A stretch of DNA of 6,381 nucleotides from Promethearchaeota archaeon (GCA_004524385.1 SDNM01000096.1:1-6381), one strand, 5' to 3'; counted from the stretch's first letter, positions 1-5,668 are shown. The notes: generated by a model not told the origin, from the letters alone. A program made the numbers and translations.

Positions 1-627
1 CTCTACAAATTATATAGAAAAGATCCTGAAAAGCAATTTGAACTTGAGGATATTGAAGATTTAATTGAACAACAAATTTTAAGAGGTACTATGTTAGTCT
101 CAAATGTTCAGAACCTATCAGCAATCGAAAAATTTGAACAATCTCTATTTTCAATTAAAGTTAACGAAGTTTTAAAAAAGGCAATAAATTTTGTAAGAAA
201 GAGTTTTCCAAATAAAAAAATAAATATTAAGACTGAATCAATACAAAACGAGTATTTTGTAATAGCAAATGAGTTATTAAAAAACGCTTTTGAAAATCTT
301 TTATTTAACGCTGTGAAACATAATAACAATGAAATTATTAAGATTGATACAAAATTGTCAAAAGATGAAAAAGATGAAAAAAACATAATAAAAATAGAAT
401 TTATTGATAATGGTGTTGGAATTCCTGACTCCATGAAAAGTGAAATATTCCATAGGGAATATAGAGATTATTTAAAATATAAACTCCCTTCAGGAATAGG
501 ATTAGGGCTGCTACTTACAAAAAAAGTGATCGAAAGTTTTAATGGTGAAATAAAAGTTCAAGATAGCATTGAAGGGGATTATTCCCAAGGTAGTAATTTT
601 ATTATCATATTACCAGAGGAAAAATGA
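1..627 (+). CDS. Sensor histidine kinase, C-terminal part (5' end outside window)
   Basis: The frame is open from the first base, so the N-terminus (sensor part and phospho-accepting histidine) is missing; 208 residues are visible. Residues 15-45 look like the second helix of a DHp dimerisation domain, ending in a 'LVSNVQNLSAIEK' stretch that I recall as common in archaeal kinases. A HATPase_c domain follows: an N-box around N103 in 'ENLLFNAVKHN', a G1 box 'DNGVGIPD' (D136-D143) and a G2 box 'GIGLGLLLTKK' (165-175), ending with 'NGEIKV'. These are the ATP-binding elements that drive autophosphorylation. The ATG at 91 falls inside the DHp helix and is not the real start. No membrane segment lies in the visible part. 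The gene ends one base before the response regulator, its obvious partner. What signal it senses cannot be told from this fragment. Confidence 0.93.
   Translation, partial: LYKLYRKDPEKQFELEDIEDLIEQQILRGTMLVSNVQNLSAIEKFEQSLFSIKVNEVLKKAINFVRKSFPNKKINIKTESIQNEYFVIANELLKNAFENLLFNAVKHNNNEIIKIDTKLSKDEKDEKNIIKIEFIDNGVGIPDSMKSEIFHREYRDYLKYKLPSGIGLGLLLTKKVIESFNGEIKVQDSIEGDYSQGSNFIIILPEEK
616..620 (+). promoter_or_regulatory. Ribosome binding site of the response regulator
   Basis: GAGGA lies inside the last codons of the kinase, 8 nt before the ATG at 629. It decides between that start, the out-of-frame ATG at 624 that overlaps the kinase stop, and the far-upstream in-frame ATG at 569. It also implies that translation of the regulator is coupled to that of the kinase. 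Confidence 0.7.
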
Positions 628-628
628 A

Positions 629-985
629 ATGGCAACCATTTTCATTATTGAAGATGATATATATCTACAGAAATTATATAATAAGATTTTAAACACCTCA
701 GGACATCAAGTTGTGGGAATTGCGAATAATGGGGATGAGGGGGTAAAGATGTATGAATCATTTTTTGTAAAACCAGACATAATAATAATGGATCATAGAA
801 TGCCTATTAAAAATGGGATTGAAGCGACAAAGGAAATCCTAAAAATTAGCAATCACTCAAAAATTATATTTGCAAGTGCTGATAATAGTGTAAAAAACCT
901 AGCACTGTCCATTGGAGCCATTAAATTCATTGAAAAACCATTTTCAATGGTAAAATTCCTAAAAATAATTGAAAATGTATTATAA
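629..985 (+). CDS. Single-domain response regulator (CheY-like receiver)
   Basis: This is a 118-residue stand-alone receiver domain with no DNA-binding or enzymatic output domain. The receiver signature is complete: acidic pocket D9-D10 in 'FIIEDD', phospho-acceptor D55 in 'IIIMDHRMP', the switch serine S83 in 'IIFAS', and the conserved lysine K103 in 'FIEKPF'. The ATG at 629 gives the normal N-terminus 'MATIFIIEDD' and has GAGGA 8 nt upstream. The in-frame ATG at 569 would add 20 residues translated through the kinase's ATP-binding domain and is unlikely. The gene begins one base after the kinase stop codon, so the two are co-transcribed and this protein is most likely phosphorylated by that kinase. 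With no output domain it must act by protein contact, as CheY or Spo0F do, or as a phospho-relay or phosphate sink. Its target is not visible here. Confidence 0.95.
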   Translation: MATIFIIEDDIYLQKLYNKILNTSGHQVVGIANNGDEGVKMYESFFVKPDIIIMDHRMPIKNGIEATKEILKISNHSKIIFASADNSVKNLALSIGAIKFIEKPFSMVKFLKIIENVL

Positions 986-1087
986 ATTACAAATTTTAGT
1001 GAATTTAACTAAAAAAGTTCATTTCAAAAAAAATAAATCAATTTAAAACAATTATTTTACTAAGTCTATATTTCTTAATTCCTTAAA
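986..1087. other. AT-rich spacer between response regulator and ADP-ribosylglycohydrolase
   Basis: This 102-bp gap is very A/T-rich. A TTTAAAA element at 1042-1048 is a possible archaeal TATA box, about 40 bp before the ATG at 1088. No clear U-tract terminator closes the two-component genes, so read-through into the next gene is possible. No Shine-Dalgarno sequence precedes 1088, which would suit a short or absent leader. Confidence 0.3.
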
Positions 1088-2092
1088 ATGAAAGCTGATT
1101 ATTTAAACAAATTTCAAGGTACTCTCATCTCCGTAGCTATCGGTGATACTCTAGGGCATCCTTTTGAAGGAAGATTAAGATCAGATATCTATTCTCGTTT
1201 TAATAAATTTGAGGAGTTTATTCAAAATAATAAAAGTCTGTTCACTACATATACTGACGACACACAACTCACAATACATACAGCCGAAGCGCTAATTCAA
1301 GGAGGTGGATTTAATTTTAATAATTTCATCCGAGAATATGTAAAATGGTTAGATGATCCACCAATCGGACCTGGTTACGGATGTCTTTCATCAATTCAAA
1401 AATTAAAATATGGCATTCCTTGGGAAAAAGCGGCTTCAAATTCGGGAGGAAATGGAACAGCTATGCGTGTAGCTCCAATAGGATTATTTTATTGTAAAGA
1501 TCTAGAAGATTTAAAAATAAATGCGATACGTTCAAGTATTATTACACATTCCCATCCAGCTGCATCTGCTGGTGCTGTTGTAATCGCCAGAGCAATTGCT
1601 TATCTAATAGAAAGAGGATCAGAAATGCATTTTTCAATTGAAGATTTTTTTAATGTATTAATATCCTTCATTTCTGGTTCTGATATGGAGATTTGGGAGG
1701 AATTTATTGAGATTTTAAAAAAAATAAGGCGCAATCTTGATTTATCAGTAGAAGCTGGTCTAATTAAGTTTTCTCAGGTAGGAGTGAAATCACCCTATTT
1801 TATTGAACAATTTTTAGGTAAAGCATTTGTACATCCTTACACGTTAAGTACAGTTGCCTGTGCAATTTTTATATTTCTAAAAAAAATGAAATCATCATTT
1901 AAAGAATCTATCTTTGAATTATCTACTGCTGGTGGAGATAGCGACACGATTGGAGCAATCGGTGGTAGCTTAGTTGGTGCATATTATGGTTTAAATAAGA
2001 TTCCTGAAGATTTGATAAAATTAGTAAAAAATTATAAAAAAATATTGCAATTAGCGGAATCTCTTTATGAAAAATTTAAGGAGAAATATTGA
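1088..2092 (+). CDS. ADP-ribosylglycohydrolase (DraG/ARH family)
   Basis: This 334-residue protein has the usual length for the family, an all-helical fold with a binuclear Mg2+/Mn2+ site. The family removes ADP-ribose from proteins (arginine in DraG, serine in ARH3) or cleaves related ADP-ribosyl compounds. Visible motifs: 'AIGDTLGHPFEG' (17-28, family G-D-x-x-G), 'YTDDTQLT' (55-62, metal ligands T56, D57, D58), 'GGNGTAMRVAPIGL' (120-133, substrate loop), 'HSHPAASAGAVVIA' (154-167), and 'GGDSDTIGAIGGSLVGAYYG' (282-301), which supplies the second pair of metal-binding aspartates D284 and D286 plus T287. All catalytic elements are intact. The ATG at 1088 gives a normal family N-terminus, although no ribosome binding site precedes it. 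No ADP-ribosyltransferase is in the window, so the substrate is unknown. The protein is cytoplasmic, with no signal peptide. Confidence 0.95.
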   Translation: MKADYLNKFQGTLISVAIGDTLGHPFEGRLRSDIYSRFNKFEEFIQNNKSLFTTYTDDTQLTIHTAEALIQGGGFNFNNFIREYVKWLDDPPIGPGYGCLSSIQKLKYGIPWEKAASNSGGNGTAMRVAPIGLFYCKDLEDLKINAIRSSIITHSHPAASAGAVVIARAIAYLIERGSEMHFSIEDFFNVLISFISGSDMEIWEEFIEILKKIRRNLDLSVEAGLIKFSQVGVKSPYFIEQFLGKAFVHPYTLSTVACAIFIFLKKMKSSFKESIFELSTAGGDSDTIGAIGGSLVGAYYGLNKIPEDLIKLVKNYKKILQLAESLYEKFKEKY

Positions 2093-2095
2093 ATA

Positions 2096-2107
2096 GAAAG
2101 AAAAAAC
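2096..2107 (-). terminator. Probable U-tract terminator of the archaemetzincin gene
   Basis: Read on the minus strand, GGTTTTTTCTTTCT begins 8 nt after the archaemetzincin stop codon. Archaeal RNA polymerase stops at such U-tracts without needing a hairpin. The site sits in the 23-bp gap between two convergent genes. Assigned by composition only. Confidence 0.4.
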
Positions 2108-2115
2108 CGCTAAAA

Positions 2116-2697
2116 CTAAACAGATATATTATTTAAAAAAACATCAATCTCTTTTAGACATGATTTGCAAAAGTTGAGTGGCTTTCTATCTGCTTCATCT
2201 AAAGAGCTTGAATATTGCATGACACAGTATTTTTTACAATGCTTAATATTAAATGTGTGTCCTATTTCATGAATAGCTTCTTTTAATATTCTGGATTTAA
2301 ATAATCTTTTATTTTCTGATCTTCCATAAAAACTCTCTCTGAGACGATATATTGATATTAACGCAACACCATTAGTTTTTAAGAATTCATTTGAAGGATA
2401 GTGAGCTCTACCAAAAATGAAGTTATAATCATTCGTATAAATATCTTTATCAATAATGGCCAAAGTTCGGAATTGGTTCTTATTTTTCACGAATTTCTTC
2501 AAGCAATTTAAAAAAAAACTGACATCATATTGTTTTTTTTCTGGATGATATTGTAAACTTGATAAAGAGATTTTTTTTTCTAAAACCTCTACGGAATCTA
2601 CATGATTAAAGAATCTTCTTTTCAAATTCTTTTTTAATTTCTTCAGAACGATGTCATCCACATCGCCAATTTTTTGAAGATAAATTACTTTTTTCAA
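2116..2697 (-). CDS. amzA: Archaemetzincin (zinc metallopeptidase, family M54)
   Basis: This 193-residue protein, normal for archaeal archaemetzincins, carries the metzincin zinc motif 'HEIGHTFNIKHCKKYCVM' at 143-160: ligands H143, H147 and H153, catalytic base E144, and M160 at the Met-turn. C154, C158, C177 and C180 are the cysteines expected to bind a second, structural zinc. 'SLDEADRKPLNFCKSC' (165-180) is the family's typical C-terminal signature. Two things are unusual. Position 150, normally the conserved glycine of HExxHxxGxxH, is asparagine (codon AAT). The first cysteine pair is spaced C-x3-C, whereas I recall C-x4-C in the family. The start is a TTG at 2697; the next in-frame codon upstream that matters is a TGA stop, no ATG exists, and TTG gives the expected 'MKKVIYLQKIGDVD' N-terminus. 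The physiological substrate of archaemetzincins is unknown. The gene stands alone, convergent with the hydrolase gene. Confidence 0.93.
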   Translation of the reverse strand: MKKVIYLQKIGDVDDIVLKKLKKNLKRRFFNHVDSVEVLEKKISLSSLQYHPEKKQYDVSFFLNCLKKFVKNKNQFRTLAIIDKDIYTNDYNFIFGRAHYPSNEFLKTNGVALISIYRLRESFYGRSENKRLFKSRILKEAIHEIGHTFNIKHCKKYCVMQYSSSLDEADRKPLNFCKSCLKEIDVFLNNISV

Positions 2698-2856
2698 AAT
2701 TAAAACATAAATATGTATTTGTTTTCAATTCAATTATTCAAACTATGAAAATGTAAGTTATGAAATATTTTTTTACAATTATTCAAAAAAAGCAAAATTG
2801 AAAAAATAAGATTAACTTTTGAATTGTATAATTATTATTATTTATAGATCCTCCTC
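2698..2856. other. AT-rich spacer upstream of archaemetzincin and tRNA-Pro
   Basis: This 159-bp divergent spacer holds the start region of the archaemetzincin gene (minus strand) and the promoter of the tRNA (plus strand). No Shine-Dalgarno sequence is evident before the TTG at 2697. No convincing small gene is present. The last 9 bases form an odd complement of the tRNA 5' end, described under findings. Confidence 0.4.
2827..2834 (+). promoter_or_regulatory. Candidate TATA box of tRNA-Pro
   Basis: TATAATTA is centred about 27 bp before the first base of the tRNA, the standard archaeal distance from TATA box to transcription start. If used, transcription would begin at or within a base or two of the mature 5' end. 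Surrounding sequence is AT-rich, so chance matches are common. Confidence 0.4.
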
Positions 2857-2958
2857 GGGAGGGTGGTCTAGCTTGGTATGATTCCTGGTTTGGGACTTCA
2901 AACAGAAAGGTTGGAGCAAAACACCAGGAGGCCGGGGGTTCGAATCCCCCTCCTCCCA
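2857..2958 (+). tRNA. tRNA-Pro (anticodon UGG) with a 28-nt intron
   Basis: All stems fold. The acceptor strands 2857-2863 and 2951-2957 pair over 7 bp, the last a G-U wobble, with discriminator A2958. The D arm 2866-2882 has a U13-U22 mismatch and GG at 2875-2876. The anticodon stem CCTGG (2884-2888) pairs with CCAGG (2924-2928). The variable loop is AGGCC (2929-2933). The T arm is GGGGG-TTCGAAT-CCCCC (2934-2950). Anticodon TGG is at 2891-2893, followed by G37, so the tRNA reads proline codons. The gene is 102 nt and the spliced tRNA 74 nt. CCA is not encoded (ATT follows), so it must be added after transcription. The intron interrupts the loop between positions 37 and 38. The neighbouring genes on both sides point the other way, so the tRNA is a single transcription unit. 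Confidence 0.97.
2895..2922 (+). other. tRNA intron with canonical bulge-helix-bulge
   Basis: The 28-nt intron lies between G37 (2894) and A38 (2923). The precursor folds into a textbook splicing motif: anticodon stem CCTGG/CCAGG, then a 3-nt bulge (2921-2923, cut after 2922), a 4-bp helix TTTG (2889-2892) with CAAA (2917-2920), the opposite 3-nt bulge (2893-2895, cut after 2894), and an inner helix CTTCAA (2896-2901) with TTGGAG (2911-2916) closed by a 9-nt loop. Both cuts fall between bulge bases 2 and 3, as the archaeal tRNA endonuclease requires. The central helix uses anticodon bases 34-35, so the anticodon is hidden until splicing. Confidence 0.95.
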
Positions 2959-2963
2959 TTTTC
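2959..2963 (+). terminator. Possible oligo-T terminator of tRNA-Pro
   Basis: TTTTC directly follows the tRNA 3' end, and further short T runs (CTTT, TTTC) follow up to about 2993, inside the convergent gene. A short T-run is enough for many archaeal tRNA genes, but this one is weak. Confidence 0.3.
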
Positions 2964-2969
2964 ATGATT

Positions 2970-3236
2970 CTAATCTTTAGTTTCTTCGGAATTAAAATAA
3001 ATATCAGGTATTAAATCGAGGACAGTCGAGAATAGCGACATCATAATCGCAGGATTATCCGAATTGACTTTATAATAATTATAAAATCTTCTCTTAGCAG
3101 AGATTTTAATGTTGTCTTTAAAAAATTGAAAAATTTGTTTGATTTCATTGTCAAAATCTTTATTTTTTTGAATGCATGCCTTTAAATCATTTTTTCCTGT
3201 TTTTTTATTATTCTTAATAATTAGTTTTAGAATCAT
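2970..3236 (-). CDS. Small basic protein, probable divergent UPF0147 relative
   Basis: This 88-residue protein has no membrane segment or signal peptide. It has a good start: AGGA at 3246-3249 on the minus strand, 9 nt before the ATG. From residue 45 on it resembles the archaeal UPF0147 family as I remember it: an Asp followed seven residues later by Arg-Arg ('D-NIKISAK-RR'), then 'NPAI', eight residues, and 'LDLI', in the same spacing as the family's D-x7-RR, DPAV and LDEI blocks. It lacks the family's usual C-terminal part with an arginine/tryptophan segment after 'DP', and has a lysine-rich N-terminal extension of about 30 residues. UPF0147 has no known function. The gene is convergent with the tRNA, 11 bp from its end. 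It could instead be an unrelated orphan. Confidence 0.62.
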   Translation of the reverse strand: MILKLIIKNNKKTGKNDLKACIQKNKDFDNEIKQIFQFFKDNIKISAKRRFYNYYKVNSDNPAIMMSLFSTVLDLIPDIYFNSEETKD

Positions 3237-3319
3237 TCTGATATTTCCTATTAATTCTGATTGAAAATTAATTTAAGCACTATAATTATATAAAAAATTA
3301 TTTAAACAATTCTCTTTTT

Positions 3320-3345
3320 AAAAAAAAGGAATAGAAATAAAAAAA
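3320..3345 (-). terminator. Probable U-tract terminator of the membrane-protein gene
   Basis: On the minus strand two U-tracts follow the stop of the membrane-protein gene: seven T (3345-3339) then eight T (3327-3320), beginning 6 nt after the stop codon. This is the usual archaeal intrinsic terminator form. The spacer 3237-3351 otherwise shows only AT-rich sequence that must also hold the promoter of the downstream small gene. Confidence 0.5.
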
Positions 3346-3351
3346 TGAGAT

Positions 3352-3894
3352 TTAAGAGGATCTTTTCTTGATCAAAAGATTAATAGCAGCCACAATTGCC
3401 CAACCAATACATGTAAATAATAAAATATACTTCACGAGGGCAAAACAGCTATGTGTTATAGCCCATATATCTGGGAAGCCTGAAGGGTCTGTAAGCATAG
3501 CTAATATAAAAGCATTTTCAATCGCATCACAACAAGCAGCCAAAATACCTAAAATGCTTATTAAATGACCCGAATTACTCCAAAATGAGTCATTCTCAAA
3601 TTTTCGAGAAATAATTAAAGCTAAACTAAAAGAAAAAGTTCCGTAAGAAACCATATATGCGTAATCTAAAATTTGCATAATTCTATAATAGTTTATGTTA
3701 GTTATTTTATAATGTCCTTTTAATACGGAGCCACTGAACGATAATTGACTTTCTATGAATCCAACAGGGTATTTTGATAATATAAAGAAATATGCCATAA
3801 TTGGATACACGATAATAGTTAATATTATGCTAAAAATTAGTAAATGCTTAGTAATTTTTGGAGATGGCCACTCATTTAATTTTTCTAAAATCAT
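3352..3894 (-). CDS. Four-helix integral membrane protein, family not recognised
   Basis: This 180-residue protein has four hydrophobic helices: about 17-39, 74-96, 108-134 and 147-175. A loop of about 35 residues after helix 1 contains 'GFIESQLSFSG' (45-55). The basic C-terminus 'KKRSS' suggests a cytoplasmic tail, and with four helices a cytoplasmic N-terminus. Several polar residues sit within predicted helices: D77 and Y78/Y80/Y84 in helix 2, and C121-C122-D123 with E126-N127 ('CCDAIENAF') in helix 3. Such charges in a membrane span usually mean a bound ion, cofactor or helix contact. I know small membrane proteins with a similar 'D-x-x-EN' span but no function for them. The start is firm: GAGG at 3903-3906 on the minus strand, 8 nt before the ATG. 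It is divergent from the PhlG-like gene. Confidence 0.85.
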   Translation of the reverse strand: MILEKLNEWPSPKITKHLLIFSIILTIIVYPIMAYFFILSKYPVGFIESQLSFSGSVLKGHYKITNINYYRIMQILDYAYMVSYGTFSFSLALIISRKFENDSFWSNSGHLISILGILAACCDAIENAFILAMLTDPSGFPDIWAITHSCFALVKYILLFTCIGWAIVAAINLLIKKRSS

Positions 3895-4002
3895 TTATTA
3901 AACCTCATTAAAATAAGTTATAAATTATAATATGAAGTAAATTAATTTAAGTACTATTATATTTGACATATTATAAATAAATAATTAAATGATTTAGGAA
4001 TA
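3895..4002. promoter_or_regulatory. Divergent promoter region of membrane protein and PhlG-like gene
   Basis: This 108-bp AT-rich spacer lies between two genes transcribed outward. For the plus-strand gene, TATTATATTT at 3955-3964 or TTATAAATAA at 3971-3980 could be a TATA box; the first would leave a leader of about 17 nt carrying AGGA (3996-3999). For the minus-strand gene, the AT stretch around 3919-3932 (TTATAAATTATAAT) could serve. With so much A/T the exact boxes cannot be chosen. No clear inverted-repeat operator was found. Confidence 0.35.
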
Positions 4003-4569
4003 ATGTTAAAGGAAGATCAAGAAAAGATAGAAGAGATGAGTAGAGAGTCATTTCGAGTAATGGAAGAGATCGCTAGTGCATCAAACTCTGAAACAGTTGA
4101 TTTGATTGTGGATCACGAATTACAAGGTGTTACTGCAGAAATGATTGATTGGTGGTGGGATCACATTAATACTACAGAGCGCTATAAATTATGGCATCCT
4201 AAAGATCACATTTCATTTCAATGGGAAAAATCTCCCGAAAATGGGCATGTTGGTGCAATCCAACGTGTCATAGAAACTGTAAAAGTTCCCACCATGTTAA
4301 GGATTCGTTGGGAAGACCCAAGTTCAATACCCATAAAAGCAACCTACAGCCATGTATTGGCAGGGAGTGTCCTTGATAACAATGATAAACCTCTCAGTTG
4401 GATATTACATGAATATGAGTCTATTGATGATGGGACGCGATTACGTACAATATTTCGGTTACCCTCAAAAACTCCTCGATGGTTTTTAAAAGCTCTGCGT
4501 AAGCATAATATAGAAGAGATAAGTGAATTTACAAATTTTTTACCATCATTATATGAAGAGAATAAATAA
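4003..4569 (+). CDS. PhlG-like C-C bond hydrolase (DAPG hydrolase domain protein)
   Basis: This 188-residue protein resembles the 2,4-diacetylphloroglucinol hydrolase family (PhlG, phloretin hydrolase), zinc enzymes that cut an aryl-acyl C-C bond. Signature stretches: 'WWWDHINTTERYKLWHPKDH' (50-69), 'GAIQRVIETV' (84-93), 'HEYESIDDGTRLRTIFRLP' (136-154), and 'RKHNIEEISEFTNFLP' (166-181). PhlG binds zinc through His/Glu residues, including a C-terminal His and Glu four apart; H168 and E172 here show that spacing, with H65 or H69 and E91 as plausible partners. The protein is much shorter than PhlG (about 290 residues), so it is a core-domain version. The natural substrate is unknown; an acylphloroglucinol is not implied. 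AGGA lies only 3 nt before the ATG at 4003, so initiation could also be at the ATG at 4033 (residue 12 onward is less conserved). Confidence 0.82.
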   Translation: MLKEDQEKIEEMSRESFRVMEEIASASNSETVDLIVDHELQGVTAEMIDWWWDHINTTERYKLWHPKDHISFQWEKSPENGHVGAIQRVIETVKVPTMLRIRWEDPSSIPIKATYSHVLAGSVLDNNDKPLSWILHEYESIDDGTRLRTIFRLPSKTPRWFLKALRKHNIEEISEFTNFLPSLYEENK

Positions 4570-4572
4570 ATT

Positions 4573-4583
4573 ATTTTCTTTTT
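4573..4583 (+). terminator. Possible U-tract terminator of the PhlG-like gene
   Basis: ATTTTCTTTTT lies a few bases after the TAA of the plus-strand gene and overlaps the stop codon of the convergent polyferredoxin gene. Only 12 bp separate the two coding regions. No hairpin was seen. Confidence 0.4.
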
Positions 4584-5668
4584 ACTGTAGTTGCTTTCTT
4601 AATTCTTTTAAGATTTTATCAACTTTTTTATCTTTTATCCAATATCGAATTTTTTTAGATTTCAGTAAAGTTTGAATTTTTTCGTTTAATTCATTCAATT
4701 TTCGACGGTCTTCTTCCGATAATTGAGGTATTGACTCTATTATTTTTTCTTTTACCTTTTCAATTTCTTTTTCGATAATTGGAATACTAAACTGTTCTTT
4801 TCCTTCTATTAGTCTCTTTCTCAAGATTTCTTTAATGTTTTTAACCCATCCTTTAATCCAGGGATAATTTCCTTGTTTTTTTGGGTCCTCTATAACGATA
4901 TTTTTTCTTTCGACTAAGATTAAATCATCAGGGCATGAATTCTCGCAAGCACCACAGTAAAAGCATGCTTCTTCATTACACGCAATTTTTCCATATTTCA
5001 TGACATCTTCGGCGCTTTCTGGAATAAAAAAAGATTCTGTGGGGCACAGATTAACACAAGCTTTACAACCTTGGGGGTCACACTTCCACAACATATTTTT
5101 TTTGATAATTACTTCTCCCTCTATAGGAGAATCGATATGAAAACATTGAGTGGGACACTCTTTTTCAATTCTGTAATATTCTTTTACGCTGTTTCTATCT
5201 CGCACCTTTAAACATAATTGACAAATCTCGTTATTAAGATCTTCAACACATTTATCCTCATCGATTTTGTAAAATTTGCCTATTGTAGGAAATTCATCAA
5301 GGTCAATTTGCCCTTCAGGTTCAAAATTTTCATGAAAAGCGTCGGTTGGACAGACAATAGCACATAACATGCAATAGCAACATTTTTCATGGTCAATTAA
5401 AAGTTTAGGATTAGAATCATCTAAAATGTTTTGAGCTATTTCTGGAATTGGTCCAAGCTCAATCGCATCAACGGGACATACAAGTTTACATAAACTACAA
5501 CCTATACATTTTTTAATGTCGTATGTAAGTTCTTTACTAATATCCTTATATTTCCAGTTGAGAACGAATTGTTCTGACCCAATTTCTAACCCTTTTTCAA
5601 TTTTCTCTTCCGTTTCCTCTTGAACATTCTCTTCTTCAGACGCTCGAGTTATTTTTAATCGACCACAC
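4582..5668 (-). CDS. Polyferredoxin, FwdF-like, with 5' frameshift or non-standard start
   Basis: The frame encodes 361 residues with about five [4Fe-4S] motifs. Counting from the codon at 5667: C54-x2-C57-x2-C60-x3-C64-P; C96-x2-C99-x2-C102-x3-C106-P; an irregular third with C140, C149, C152, C171, C175; C196-x4-C201-x2-C204-x3-C208-P; and C230-x4-C235-x2-C238-x2-C241-x3-C245-P. Such proteins pass electrons between redox enzymes in the cytoplasm; the order resembles the F subunit of formylmethanofuran dehydrogenase. A lysine/glutamate-rich helical tail of about 90 residues follows. The first in-frame ATG (5370) lies inside the second cysteine motif and cannot be the start. Upstream the frame stays open to a TAG at 5668-5670 with no ATG, GTG or TTG. 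A GTG at 5666-5668 with AGGAAAAAGG before it is one frame off; dropping one base, for instance in the T5 run at 5652-5656, joins the frames. No Fwd or Hdr gene is nearby. Confidence 0.88.

Noticed and set aside
108..434. Minus-strand open frame of 108 codons
   Set aside because: It is antisense to the kinase, with a hydrophobic, Phe/Ser-rich product typical of the reverse complement of Lys/Asn-rich coding sequence.
569..628. Longer N-terminus for the response regulator from the ATG at 569
   Set aside because: It would add 20 residues overlapping the kinase's ATP-binding domain and has no ribosome binding site; 629 gives the standard receiver start with GAGGA 8 nt upstream.
624..692. ATG overlapping the kinase stop (ATGA) as a start
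   Set aside because: That frame encodes only a short unrelated peptide; the receiver motifs are in the frame of the ATG at 629.
2849..2957. Integration (att) duplication of the tRNA 3' end
   Set aside because: The repeated segment is only 6-7 bases and no integrase or mobile gene is near.
2783..2965. Minus-strand open frame of 60 codons
   Set aside because: It is the reverse complement of the tRNA gene; the 'GGGGFEPP' start is the usual artefact of a T arm and acceptor stem.
3368..3568. Plus-strand open frame of 66 codons
   Set aside because: It lies antisense within the membrane-protein gene, which has a good ribosome binding site and clear membrane helices.
5370..5370. ATG at 5370 as the start of the polyferredoxin
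   Set aside because: It falls between the second and third cysteines of a CxxCxxCxxxCP motif, and about 100 upstream codons encode another intact cluster motif.
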